43,734 nucleotides of DNA from Candidatus Cloacimonadota bacterium (lineage in GTDB: Bacteria; Cloacimonadota; Cloacimonadia; Cloacimonadales; Cloacimonadaceae): assembly GCA_023230025.1 (NCBI GenBank), contig JALNYD010000001.1:1-43734 (forward strand). The letters are read 5' to 3'. The position numbers were made by a program, and so were the translations under genes. Shown here piece by piece: positions 1 to 8,641 of this stretch. The notes under the pieces were generated by a model. The model was not told the origin of the DNA, did no database searches, and worked only from the letters and a program-made list of their open reading frames with translations. Position 1 is the first letter of the stretch; each line of letters opens with the position of its first letter.

Positions 1-2
1 AT

Positions 3-533
3 ACGCCCGGATTCTTTTCCGGGATCAGCTTTCCCTTCACTCCCTGGGTGGGAGCCAAAGCTTCATACCTGATGCTGCCTACCACCTACAGGGATTCATA
101 CCTGCATGTAAATAAGCACAAACTCCTGGCTCTGGATGATGCCAAAGCTCAGATCAAACGTTATTTTCAGCAGATTCAACGCACTCATGGGGTCTTTGCT
201 CTGGATCTTTCTCTGGCAGCATACAATGATATCCACTATTGTCACAAGCTCTATTCCTATGTATTAGCGCTTGTCACATCAGCTTCAACCTGGGTAACAA
301 CTGCGATGGAACTTAGCGACTGGTGGGAAAAACGTAATAAAGTGACCATTGAAGAAAGTGAATATGAGATCTCCTTGTTCTTCCCGGAAGCCTTAGCACA
401 TTTTACACTGCAACTACATACTGAACAGAAAGTACGCGAAATCGACGGACAGAAGGCAAAAATCGAGGGTAATAGCCTCTTCTTCACTGATGTGAAGGCA
501 GAATCCTTCTGTGTGATTCGCTTGGTTCAATAG
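3..533 (+). CDS. Polysaccharide deacetylase-like protein, C-terminal part (5' truncated)
   Basis: The reading frame is open from the first bases of the window to the TAG at 531-533, so the gene begins upstream. The visible part opens with a GF-SGISFPFTPW stretch followed by LMLPTTYRDSYL. This resembles the end of the catalytic domain of large polysaccharide-deacetylase family proteins (GT-x-FPF then a hydrophobic 'lP...D..L' strand). An ELSDWW-x-KR segment at about two-thirds and a beta-rich tail follow, also typical of that group. The catalytic Asp/His residues would lie upstream, so activity cannot be judged. The next gene's ATG immediately follows the stop codon. Together with the glycosyltransferases downstream, this suggests removal of acyl groups from a surface polysaccharide or its precursor. 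Family assignment is moderate. Confidence 0.6.
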   Translation, partial: TPGFFSGISFPFTPWVGAKASYLMLPTTYRDSYLHVNKHKLLALDDAKAQIKRYFQQIQRTHGVFALDLSLAAYNDIHYCHKLYSYVLALVTSASTWVTTAMELSDWWEKRNKVTIEESEYEISLFFPEALAHFTLQLHTEQKVREIDGQKAKIEGNSLFFTDVKAESFCVIRLVQ

Positions 534-1643
534 ATGAAGATACGCATCCTGCATTTACAGCTTCTACCCTTGATGAGCGGGGTGCAAAGGTTTTCCATCC
601 ACCTGTTGGAGGGATTGCCAGCCAGGGATTATGAGATTTATGTGGCCTCCAAACCTGGAGGTCCATTTGTGGATGCTATCCAACAGCGGGGCTGGACTTA
701 TCTGCCTATCCGCAGCTTTCGTCACGCCATCTCCCCTACAGATCTGATCAGCTTCGGAGAAATCCTGTATCTGTGCATCAAATATCGCTTTGACATCGTG
801 CATACCAATTCCTCAAAACCAGGGCTTTTGGGCAGAATCGCCGCACGCATAGCGGGAATACCTCTGATTGTGCATAGTATCCATGGCACTGCTTTTCAGG
901 ATTATCAATCCCCTCTGGTTTACCGAGGCTATATGATGCTGGAAAAACTTGCTAACCACTGCTCTGACTACAGCATATTTGTGAACAACAGTGATAGATT
1001 AAAATGTCTGCAACTGGGACTTTTGCCCGAACGCAAAGCTATCACGATTTATAACGCACTCCGTCCTGATGTCACTGAAAACAGTAGCGGACAAAGGGAT
1101 CCCAAGAGCTTCACCATTGGTAGCACGATCAGATTCTCGGAGCAGAAGAATGTGGTCAATCTGACTATAGCGGCATGCAAGGCTTGCACAATGAATGATA
1201 AACTGAAGTTCATCCTGCTGGGCGATGGGGAGCATTTCAGCTTGTGCAAGAGCATAGTGCATAGCCACCGCTTAAGTCAGCGCATCATCCTGCCGGGATG
1301 GGATTCTGATGTGAAGCCTTGGCTGAAGGTCTTTGATGCCTTTATTTTGTATTCCAGATGGGAAGCCATGCCTTATAGCATTATTGAGGCCATGCATGCA
1401 GGATTGCCCATCATCGGTTCAGATATCCCATCCATCCGTGAATTAGTGGATGATTCAGTGGGGTGGCTTGTGAGGCTGAATGATCATGACATGCTGGTAT
1501 CGACCATGATTGACGTCGCTTCAGATCCCTCAGGCGCAAAGCTTAAGGGTACTGCAGCGGCTAAGAAAGTGGTGCAGATTAGTGATTACAACTCAATGAT
1601 CACTTCCTATCGTAATATCTATGAGGGCAAAAGCGATGCCTGA
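534..1643 (+). CDS. Glycosyltransferase family 4 (GT-B fold)
   Basis: This 369-residue protein shows the two Rossmann halves of a GT-B enzyme. The N-terminal half begins with an acceptor-side loop (LLPLMSGVQRFSIHLLEGL) and contains FDIVHTNSSKPGLLGRIAARI, the usual 'DivH.H...a...gr.aa' strand-helix. The C-terminal donor-binding half carries the strand 'FTIGSTIRFSEQKN', ILLGDGEH, and the EAMPYSIIEAMHAGLPII segment with the E-x7-E motif that binds the nucleotide-sugar phosphates. There is no signal peptide, so it is probably cytoplasmic or peripheral. It starts directly after the stop of the deacetylase-like gene, which implies a common transcript. It likely adds one sugar to a lipid-linked glycan started by the downstream WecA-type enzyme. 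The sugar cannot be predicted. Confidence 0.9.
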   Translation: MKIRILHLQLLPLMSGVQRFSIHLLEGLPARDYEIYVASKPGGPFVDAIQQRGWTYLPIRSFRHAISPTDLISFGEILYLCIKYRFDIVHTNSSKPGLLGRIAARIAGIPLIVHSIHGTAFQDYQSPLVYRGYMMLEKLANHCSDYSIFVNNSDRLKCLQLGLLPERKAITIYNALRPDVTENSSGQRDPKSFTIGSTIRFSEQKNVVNLTIAACKACTMNDKLKFILLGDGEHFSLCKSIVHSHRLSQRIILPGWDSDVKPWLKVFDAFILYSRWEAMPYSIIEAMHAGLPIIGSDIPSIRELVDDSVGWLVRLNDHDMLVSTMIDVASDPSGAKLKGTAAAKKVVQISDYNSMITSYRNIYEGKSDA

Positions 1644-1714
1644 ATCCCTTCATGTGCCAGTAGATTCAATGATGCACCAAGCGATATCATCTGGCGAATA
1701 GTATCGGATAAGAT

Positions 1715-2752
1715 ATGACTACACTTATTACCCTGGCCGCTCTATTCATCTTCCTGATCACGCAGTTGCTGGTACCCTTCAACATACGGTTTTCTATCCT
1801 GCACGGTATTATCGCTCGCCCCAATGAGCGCAGAATACATAAGGTCAACACACCCGAAGCTGGGGGATTATCCTTTGCCATTCCGATTATTGCCATGCAA
1901 TTGCTGCTGGCGCTATTCACCCGGGGAGAAGAGATCAGTCGTTTGTTTTTTGAACTCTCAGTGGTGAGCACTGTGGCTTTGACCTTTGGACTTCTGGATG
2001 ATCGCTTTGAAAGTCCTGCTCGCTACAAGTTCATCTGGCAAATCGTCCTGGGCATTGTGATGTATGTGATTGGCTATAGAGTGCTGTTTATCACCAATCC
2101 TTTGGGAGAGCACTTCATTCTGGGCTGGTTATCATTTCCGATAACCGTGTTGTGGTATGTTGTTGTGATCAATGCTATCAACCTTATCGATGGCATGGAC
2201 GGCCTGGCAACCGGCATTTCTGCAATTGCCTGCATGGTCTTGCTCACGGTGGGGATCATTGAAAACAATCTATTGGTCATTTGCCTCTCCAGCTTTATGG
2301 TGGCGGGATTACTGGCTTTTCTACGCTTCAATTTCTTTCCTGCAAAAATCTTTCTGGGTGAAACCGGAGCTCAATACATTGCTTTGAATATTGCCGCAAT
2401 ATCCACAGCCGGAGCATCGCAATTCAAAGGAATTACTTCCATGACCCTGATCATACCACTGGCAGCGCTTGCCATACCCTTCCTGGACGTATCCCTGGCA
2501 ATATTCAGGCGCATCCGGGTGGGAAATATCTTCAAGGCAGACAAAGCTCATATCCATCACACCATGCTTGCTTTTGGGCTTTCTCAACGGACAATCTCGA
2601 TTATTGTATATTTTATCACTTTCCTGTTTGGCTTGATTGCCATTGGTTTTTCATTTACCGATAAAAAGATCTTATTCTCGCTACTGATGCTACTCTTGGT
2701 AGTAGTAGTGATCACAGCTTACATTTTAATGCGCATGGAGCAAAAGAAATGA
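1715..2752 (+). CDS. Polyprenyl-phosphate sugar-1-phosphate transferase (WecA/MraY superfamily)
   Basis: This 345-residue polytopic membrane protein has about ten hydrophobic segments. The family hallmarks are all visible: GLLDDRFE (residues 92-99), the Mg/catalytic-Asp motif; NAINLIDGMDGLATG (153-167), the signature loop; FLGETGAQ, corresponding to the 'lGDsG' loop; and KAHIHHTMLAFGLSQR, the HIHH motif of bacterial WecA-like enzymes rather than MraY. Enzymes of this group transfer a HexNAc-1-phosphate from UDP-sugar to undecaprenyl phosphate and so start O-antigen, teichoic acid or exopolysaccharide synthesis. Seventy bases separate it from the upstream glycosyltransferase. Its last codons overlap the next gene's ATG (ATGA). 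Confidence 0.93.
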   Translation: MTTLITLAALFIFLITQLLVPFNIRFSILHGIIARPNERRIHKVNTPEAGGLSFAIPIIAMQLLLALFTRGEEISRLFFELSVVSTVALTFGLLDDRFESPARYKFIWQIVLGIVMYVIGYRVLFITNPLGEHFILGWLSFPITVLWYVVVINAINLIDGMDGLATGISAIACMVLLTVGIIENNLLVICLSSFMVAGLLAFLRFNFFPAKIFLGETGAQYIALNIAAISTAGASQFKGITSMTLIIPLAALAIPFLDVSLAIFRRIRVGNIFKADKAHIHHTMLAFGLSQRTISIIVYFITFLFGLIAIGFSFTDKKILFSLLMLLLVVVVITAYILMRMEQKK

Positions 2753-5214
2753 AAAGACTATCCCTTGTCCTGATCATGCTTTCCGTAGTTTTCTTAAGCG
2801 GAGAAGACTGGCAAACCATCAACAACACAAATCACGTTTATAACATCACTAAAGCTGACAATAACCTCTATCTTGCCACCTGGGGCGGAGTCTTGCACAT
2901 TGAGGGTAACAGCCCATCCCAAATGAACGAGATCAAACACTGGACCTCCGGCGACGGATTGGTATCAAATGATATTCGTTGTATTGAACAAGGTGAGGAT
3001 TCAAATAGTCTGTGGCTTGGTTCACGTGATGATGGGATAACAGTCATTACTTCTTCCGGTGTACAGAATCTTGATTTGGACTTTGGCTTGCCTTCCCTAA
3101 GCATAAATAGCTTTCTGGAATATGGGTCCCGAATGTTAGTGGCCACAGATCAGGGTATGGTTGTTTATTACTATCTACCAGGAGTCAGCTTCCCCCTGTT
3201 ACTTAACCAATACAATCGAACTACTACAGGAAACGCTCTGTTGAGTGATAATATCAACGAACTTCACCTGGCAAACAACGGCATCCTTTTTCTCGCCACT
3301 GCAGCAGGTATAAATTATGTTGCGATTGACTCCCTGGACATCAATGATGCCTGGCACTCACTTAACTCCTCAGGCACCTTACCCAGCAGCCCAAGCTATC
3401 TGATCTCCAGCAACAACAACCGCATCGCTGTTGCCACTCAGACCCAGGTTTACGTCAATGATCTCTCCCTCAATCCGGATTCCTGGGAGTCAATTGCTCT
3501 ACACCCGGACCCTGAGCCAAGGGTAATCTCTGCAATCATGTTAAGTTCTTCTGATGATCTTTGGGTTGCCTATGGTGAGTGGGATGACAGGATATTATAT
3601 TATGACCGAAGCGATTCATTACTTATGAGTAAGATCAGTCCCGAGGGCAATATCACTTCTTACTATGAATCTACCAACAATCTGGGTTTGAAATCTATCG
3701 CCAGTATTCAAGAATTTGATTCTGATATATTCATTAGCACTTGGGGTGAAGGTATTGCCAAATTTGATACTCTCAGAAACGAATGGGATTTCTTTTATTC
3801 AAATAGTATTGGTTTCCCCAGAATCACCCAAAGCAATGCCGGCAAGGATAACAGCCTTTGGTTCGCCAGCGGCAATATTGGTGATCATCTCGTTCCCAAA
3901 GGTACGATGGGAGTCAGCAAATACAAAGACGGCATCTGGACAAATCTGACCATCAACAACAGTCCCCTGCAAAGCGACAATATCATGACAATTGGAATTG
4001 ATAAGTATGATCGCCGATGGTTTGGTGCATGGTCCACTGCTTATGAAATTGGCCCCTGGTTCCCTGGTATCACAATTCTAGATGAACGCAATGGAAGCTG
4101 GAAACGGCTCACAAAATGGGGTGTTGCAGATTATGACCCAGAGCTGGGAGAATATGGTTCCTATATTTCAGGTAGCCCCAGACTTCTGGGCAACACCATC
4201 CATGATGTGTATCGTGACCTATACGACAACATGTTTGTGATGTGTTATGACGATGGTGTCACGGTGCTTGATTCAGATTTGAATCATCTAAGGGACTTTG
4301 AACTCAAAAACTCTCCCTACCAAAGGGTCTTGAATGTCCATCACAATGGAAGACAGTATTTCTTTGGTACCGAGAATGATAGCGGTTTGAGCATATGGAA
4401 TCATGACAGCATCCCTGAAACCGATGGGACACACTGGGTCACGAATATCCCCTCTGAACTCAAACAAGGTACCATTTATGGTGTTGCCAGCACAGAAACA
4501 CCCTATTCTGGCTGGTATCACTTCATCGCTTCCGGTTCCGGTCTTTATATGTGGGACGAAACAAACTGGTATCGTTATGACACTTACATTAAACGCTATA
4601 TCTACAACTTCAGTACCTTCCAATGGAACAACGATACCCTGTATTATGCGGATGAAGAACGATTGTTCGGTAGCATCAGCACAGTACCCAATTCCATCTT
4701 TGGCGATCCCTTCGGACGCATTTGGATTGGCAGTTATGATAATGGAATCAGTATGTACAATCCCGTTACGGAGCGTTTTACAAATTACTTTCAGGCCAAT
4801 TCTCCCCTGCTCTCAAATCGCATTATATCCTTTGGCTACGACCCTCTGGAAGGCAGATTGTTGATTGGAACTCCAGATGGTCTGAATACCTTCAAGATTG
4901 GCCGCACTGTCAAGCCAGACGTTTCTCTTAGCACTGTGAAGGCTTTCCCAAATCCCTTCCGCCCTGATGGCTTTTCCACTGTTCAGATTGTCAATCTGCC
5001 AGCAGACAGCATGCCCAAGGGCTCAAACAAATGCTCAATATACTCCTCTTCTGGAGCTTTGATCCAGCAATTGAAAGAAAACCCCTTCGCTCGTTTTGAG
5101 TGGAATGGCAAAAACAAAGCTGGCGATTTGGTTTCCAGCGGGATATACTTCTTTGTGATTGTTGATGATGACGGCAACATCGCTAATGGCAAGATCGCAA
5201 TCATCAGGGAATAG
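2749..5214 (+). CDS. Secreted beta-propeller protein with C-terminal sorting module
   Basis: The protein is 821 residues with a short signal peptide (hydrophobic core at residues 4-17, then GEDWQ). The body consists of repeats of the two-component-regulator-propeller type, such as NSLWLGSRDDGITVI and RIWIGSYDNGISMYN, spaced irregularly through residues 60-715. These are probably two seven-bladed propellers. From about residue 735 it ends in a type IX-like C-terminal domain: a KAFPNPFRPDGFS strand, a YSSSGALIQQL strand, AGDLVSSGIYFF and a terminal KIAIIRE. No kinase or DNA-binding domain follows the propeller, so this is an extracellular or surface protein rather than a sensor kinase. The start overlaps the preceding gene by four bases. 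Ligand and function are unknown. Confidence 0.85.
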   Translation: MKRLSLVLIMLSVVFLSGEDWQTINNTNHVYNITKADNNLYLATWGGVLHIEGNSPSQMNEIKHWTSGDGLVSNDIRCIEQGEDSNSLWLGSRDDGITVITSSGVQNLDLDFGLPSLSINSFLEYGSRMLVATDQGMVVYYYLPGVSFPLLLNQYNRTTTGNALLSDNINELHLANNGILFLATAAGINYVAIDSLDINDAWHSLNSSGTLPSSPSYLISSNNNRIAVATQTQVYVNDLSLNPDSWESIALHPDPEPRVISAIMLSSSDDLWVAYGEWDDRILYYDRSDSLLMSKISPEGNITSYYESTNNLGLKSIASIQEFDSDIFISTWGEGIAKFDTLRNEWDFFYSNSIGFPRITQSNAGKDNSLWFASGNIGDHLVPKGTMGVSKYKDGIWTNLTINNSPLQSDNIMTIGIDKYDRRWFGAWSTAYEIGPWFPGITILDERNGSWKRLTKWGVADYDPELGEYGSYISGSPRLLGNTIHDVYRDLYDNMFVMCYDDGVTVLDSDLNHLRDFELKNSPYQRVLNVHHNGRQYFFGTENDSGLSIWNHDSIPETDGTHWVTNIPSELKQGTIYGVASTETPYSGWYHFIASGSGLYMWDETNWYRYDTYIKRYIYNFSTFQWNNDTLYYADEERLFGSISTVPNSIFGDPFGRIWIGSYDNGISMYNPVTERFTNYFQANSPLLSNRIISFGYDPLEGRLLIGTPDGLNTFKIGRTVKPDVSLSTVKAFPNPFRPDGFSTVQIVNLPADSMPKGSNKCSIYSSSGALIQQLKENPFARFEWNGKNKAGDLVSSGIYFFVIVDDDGNIANGKIAIIRE

Positions 5215-5261
5215 GAGCACCTTCTTCAAGCATAAACTGGGGATATACTCCGTCCTGCAAA

Positions 5262-6305
5262 TTGTTTGCAGCAGGGATTGTTAGCCATGTTGATACTGAG
5301 TGCCTAAAAGAGATGAATGAATCATATCTGGATCACGGACACTTACATATAGTCCCCAGTCTTATTCTTCCAGAATCTGGCGTCATCATTGCCGATGCCA
5401 GAGTAAAGGCCATTTATGGTGACTATTTTCCCCGAAGCATACCCATCCTGGAGCTAAAAGCCATTGAGAGAGCAAAAAGCATGAACACTCTTGGCAAAAT
5501 ATATGGTTTCCTGAGTGAGCATAACGTACATCGTAGTGATATTGTTCATGTTGTCGGAGGAGGTTTGATCTGCGATCTGGCAGCATACGGAGTAGCAACC
5601 TTTAAGCGCGGTTGCCGGCTCCGGCTATATCCCAGCACTCTGCTATCCATGATCGATGCCGCGATTGGCGGAAAATGCGCTGTCAACTATCGAAACATCA
5701 AGAACCACATCGGCACCTTCTATCCTGCCGAAGAGATTTTCATCCATCCCAACTTTTTGCATACCCTGAGTTCAGATGAACTCCGTCAGGGTCTTGCTGA
5801 AATGCTGAAGAGCTATTTGATTTCTGATCAATTGAGTCCGCTTGATCTCAGTTGCAGCATTCCCCCATCTTCGCAGATTCTGGAGTATGCTGTCTTCAAA
5901 ATGCAGTTGTGCAAAAGTGATCCCTATGACCTTGGTGCACGCCAGCAACTAAACTTTGGACACACTTTTGCGCACATCCTGGAATCCTCCAGCCAGTATC
6001 GGTTTAAGCATGGTGACTGTGTGGTAGCCGGGATGATCATTGCCTTGAATATCAGCCTGAAACTGGGCTTGATAAGTAAGCTGTCTGCCCAGGCTCTCTT
6101 GAATACTCTGCGCCAATACCCCCTTCCTGCCGGTATTTCAGATTTCTATGGCAGTCTTGACTACCAGGATATATTGCGAGCGACCAGCCAGGATAAAAAG
6201 AACAGCAACAAAGTCACAAGGATGGTATTACCAGTTGCCTTTCGCAGGGTTGAAGTTCAGGAAGTAGTACTAAACAGTGTTGTGCTGAGTGAAGGCTTGG
6301 GATAA
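5262..6305 (+). CDS. aroB: 3-dehydroquinate synthase family protein
   Basis: AroB-family signatures are in order: the NAD-binding loop HVVGGGLICDLAAYGVATFKRG (about residues 96-117), PSTLLSMIDAAIGGKCAVNY (the P-TTLLA-D-S-GGK motif), RQGLAEMLKSYL for the 'sGlaE..K' motif, NFGHTFAHILE with a Zn-binding His, and KHGDCVVAGM with the second Zn-binding His. AroB cyclises DAHP to 3-dehydroquinate in the shikimate pathway. The N-terminus is uncertain. The longest start in this frame is a TTG at 5262 without a Shine-Dalgarno sequence. An ATG at 5313 gives a shorter N-terminus than E. coli AroB. Similarity seems to begin even before the TTG, so a start overlapping the upstream gene is possible. The paralogous sugar-cyclase families (such as valiolone synthases) cannot be fully excluded in this polysaccharide context. 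Confidence 0.88.
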   Translation: MFAAGIVSHVDTECLKEMNESYLDHGHLHIVPSLILPESGVIIADARVKAIYGDYFPRSIPILELKAIERAKSMNTLGKIYGFLSEHNVHRSDIVHVVGGGLICDLAAYGVATFKRGCRLRLYPSTLLSMIDAAIGGKCAVNYRNIKNHIGTFYPAEEIFIHPNFLHTLSSDELRQGLAEMLKSYLISDQLSPLDLSCSIPPSSQILEYAVFKMQLCKSDPYDLGARQQLNFGHTFAHILESSSQYRFKHGDCVVAGMIIALNISLKLGLISKLSAQALLNTLRQYPLPAGISDFYGSLDYQDILRATSQDKKNSNKVTRMVLPVAFRRVEVQEVVLNSVVLSEGLG

Positions 6306-6327
6306 AATACTGCTGTAGCTCGTTCCA

Positions 6328-7446
6328 CTACAACAAAGCATACATCACGTCAATGCCCACCTGGATGCAGGATTCGTCCGGTAAAAACTCCGGTGAATGC
6401 AAAGAATGCTCGCTGCCACTGCCCAGCCAAAACAGCAACCCTGGATAGATTGTTGTAAAGAAACCAAAGTCTTCTCCAGTCATCACAGTATTGGCTTCCA
6501 AAAACCGATAACCCAAGCCTGTACTTCTTTCTTTCAATCGTTCATAGAGGTTTTGATCATTAACTACAGCGTCATAGGAACCCAAAAAATCGGTCTTAAC
6601 CCTGGCCCCAATACTTCGGGCACATTGGATTGCCCGTTTCTCGATTAGCTCGTTGAGGCTGTTTCTGGTCTGGATATTCAGGCTGCGATGAGTACCTTCC
6701 AATATACAACTATCGGCAATCACGTTCCTGATGCGTCCAGCCTGCATTTTACCCACGTGGAAGATCAATCTTTGGCTTTGGGAAAGCTCCAGAACCTCGT
6801 TTTGCATCTGGCTCATAAAATCGATTGCTGCTGAAAGGGCATTAACTCCCTGCTCCGGGAATGCGACATGTGCAGCTTTACCGATGAACTCCACGTCAAA
6901 CTCCTGAGGGATCCCAAAGAAGATGCCAGTCTTGCTGCTGATTGTGCCCACGGGCAGATTACTGCCTACATGCAGGGCAAACGCGGCTGAGACTGGGTAT
7001 TGCTGGATCACTCCCTCTGCCAGGATGCTTTGAGCTCCACCCTTGCCTTCCTCAGCAGGTTGAAACAGAAACAGGATGTTGTTTTGCGGGAGATTCTCAT
7101 ACACTCTGGCTATCAGACCCATCAATACCGCCATATGTACGTCGTGTCCACAGGCATGCATACAACCCTTTAGCCTGGAAGCATATTCATATCCGGTTTG
7201 TTCCACCAGCGGTAAAGCATCCATATCAGCTCTGAATAGTTGATAATCCCCTTGCGTTCCGCTATAACTGAGAAGCAATCCAGAGGAGTTCGTAAACTCA
7301 TGCAATTCAAAGTGCAATGAGCGCTCCTTATCCTGCTTCAGCATTGCCTCCAGTTCGGCTTTCAAGAATGCTTTTGTGGCATTTTCGGCAAAAGCCAGTT
7401 CCGGAATCAGATGTAGTTGCTGGCGTATCTGTCTGGGATCAAGCAT
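6328..7446 (-). CDS. M20D-family amidohydrolase (N-acyl amino acid / N-acetyl-diaminopimelate deacetylase-like)
   Basis: With the start at 7446 the protein is 372 residues, normal for M20D. It contains the metal-binding block MHACGHDVHMA (residues 96-106), FQPAEEGKGGA with the catalytic Glu pair (132-133), and a C-terminal NTVMTGEDFGFF block. A longer frame reaches 7578 but lies inside asd and has no family similarity. The ATG at 7446 is therefore preferred, and it shares one base with the asd stop (TGATG), implying translational coupling. M20D enzymes hydrolyse N-acyl amino acids. The tie to asd makes N-acetyl-L,L-diaminopimelate deacetylase of the acetylase lysine pathway the most attractive role, but this is inferred from context and not from a specific residue. 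Its stop lies 22 bp from the converging aroB stop. Confidence 0.88.
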   Translation of the reverse strand: MLDPRQIRQQLHLIPELAFAENATKAFLKAELEAMLKQDKERSLHFELHEFTNSSGLLLSYSGTQGDYQLFRADMDALPLVEQTGYEYASRLKGCMHACGHDVHMAVLMGLIARVYENLPQNNILFLFQPAEEGKGGAQSILAEGVIQQYPVSAAFALHVGSNLPVGTISSKTGIFFGIPQEFDVEFIGKAAHVAFPEQGVNALSAAIDFMSQMQNEVLELSQSQRLIFHVGKMQAGRIRNVIADSCILEGTHRSLNIQTRNSLNELIEKRAIQCARSIGARVKTDFLGSYDAVVNDQNLYERLKERSTGLGYRFLEANTVMTGEDFGFFTTIYPGLLFWLGSGSEHSLHSPEFLPDESCIQVGIDVMYALL

Positions 7447-8426
7447 CAGATCCTGCCACTCATCCTGGCATGTAACTTCATAATATTCACCGCATTTGCT
7501 GCAGCTCCAATGCGAACGTTGTGTCCTACATTCCAAAAGCTGATTGAGTGTCTGTCGGTTCCATATCGAAGCCGGCAAACGTGAGCAAGGTTAGAATTGC
7601 CAATAGCCAGAGGGGTGATATAGCTATTCTCGTGTACTTGGATTGCCTCTGCAGACTGCAACAGCTCACTTGCTTCCCCAAGATCAACCTGTCGGTCAAA
7701 CTCGGCATACACTGAAGCAGAATGTCCATAGATAACGGGCACTCTCACCGTTGTCGCACAAACTGACACATTACTATTACGCAGTATCTTGCGAGTTTCA
7801 CAATCCATCTTTTCTTCCTCAGTGCTATATCCACTATCCAAAAATACTCCGATCTGAGGAATCACATTGAGATCGATGATTTCCGGATAGCTACCCTTCA
7901 GGGTGGAACCCTTGCGTTGTTTCATCAAGGTATCAATTCCGCTGTGCCCGCTGCCTGATACGGCTTGATATGTGGATACCACTATTTTCTTCAAAGTATA
8001 TGCCTTATCCAGAATGTGCAGGGGCAGAACCATTTGAATCGTGCTGCAGTTGGGGTTGGCTACAATCCCCGAGTATGAATGTAACAAGTCTCCATTGATC
8101 TCAGGAACCACCAGAGGGATATAGTCATCTTTACGGAATGCGGAAGAGTTATCTATCACCAGTTCGGAAACATCAGCAGCAATTGGGGCAAAGGTACGAG
8201 CTACTCCAGCCCCTGCAGAGAAAAACACGTAGTCATATCTGGTTAGCAGAGAATCTTCTTTAAGTTCCATTACCTCTATGGGACGATCCAAGTAATATAG
8301 CATTGTTCCGCAAGATTTTGCCGAAGCATATAAATCCAGCTGATCTATTTGAAGGTTCAGTTCTTCCAGGCAACTCATCATCATTCTGCCCACTTCACCG
8401 GTTGCACCAACAATCGCAATTCTCAT
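7446..8426 (-). CDS. asd: Aspartate-semialdehyde dehydrogenase
   Basis: This 326-residue protein catalyses reduction of aspartyl phosphate to aspartate semialdehyde, the branch point to lysine, diaminopimelate, threonine and methionine. Diagnostic segments are the NADP-binding start MRIAIVGATGEVGR, FFSAGAGVAR, VIDNSSAFR and the catalytic NPNCSTIQ (Cys127). STYQAVSGSGHSG and a C-terminal Arg-containing region around VCRLRYGTDR complete the fold. An AAAGGA Shine-Dalgarno sequence precedes the ATG. The gene is first in a two-gene unit with the M20 amidohydrolase and is divergent from the tRNA-Arg and RNase genes on its right. Confidence 0.97.
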   Translation of the reverse strand: MRIAIVGATGEVGRMMMSCLEELNLQIDQLDLYASAKSCGTMLYYLDRPIEVMELKEDSLLTRYDYVFFSAGAGVARTFAPIAADVSELVIDNSSAFRKDDYIPLVVPEINGDLLHSYSGIVANPNCSTIQMVLPLHILDKAYTLKKIVVSTYQAVSGSGHSGIDTLMKQRKGSTLKGSYPEIIDLNVIPQIGVFLDSGYSTEEEKMDCETRKILRNSNVSVCATTVRVPVIYGHSASVYAEFDRQVDLGEASELLQSAEAIQVHENSYITPLAIGNSNLAHVCRLRYGTDRHSISFWNVGHNVRIGAAANAVNIMKLHARMSGRI

Positions 8427-8534
8427 TTAGTATGTCCTTTTGTTTGCTGTTTTTGGTGTCAAAGTGGCAGGACTCAGTCTTTTGTCAATGTAAACTTGAC
8501 GAAATGCTGCCCTTCAAAAAGCTTGCATCTGCGT

Positions 8535-8610
8535 GCCCCTGTAGCTCAGGGGATAGAGCAGCGGTTTCCTAAACCGTTGGTCGGAAGTTCGATTCTTCCC
8601 AGGGGCGCCA
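8535..8610 (+). tRNA. tRNA-Arg (anticodon CCT)
   Basis: A full cloverleaf can be drawn. The acceptor stem is GCCCCTG with CAGGGGC, the D stem GCTC/GAGC, and the anticodon stem GCGGT/ACCGT with the seven-base loop TTCCTAA, giving anticodon CCT. The variable loop is TGGTC, the T arm GGAAG-TTCGATT-CTTCC, then a G discriminator and an encoded CCA. It reads AGG arginine codons. No duplicated 3' end of this tRNA was seen elsewhere in the window, so there is no sign that it has served as an integration site here. Confidence 0.97.
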
Positions 8611-8641
8611 CTTATATTCAGCAGTAAAAAGAAAGGAATAG

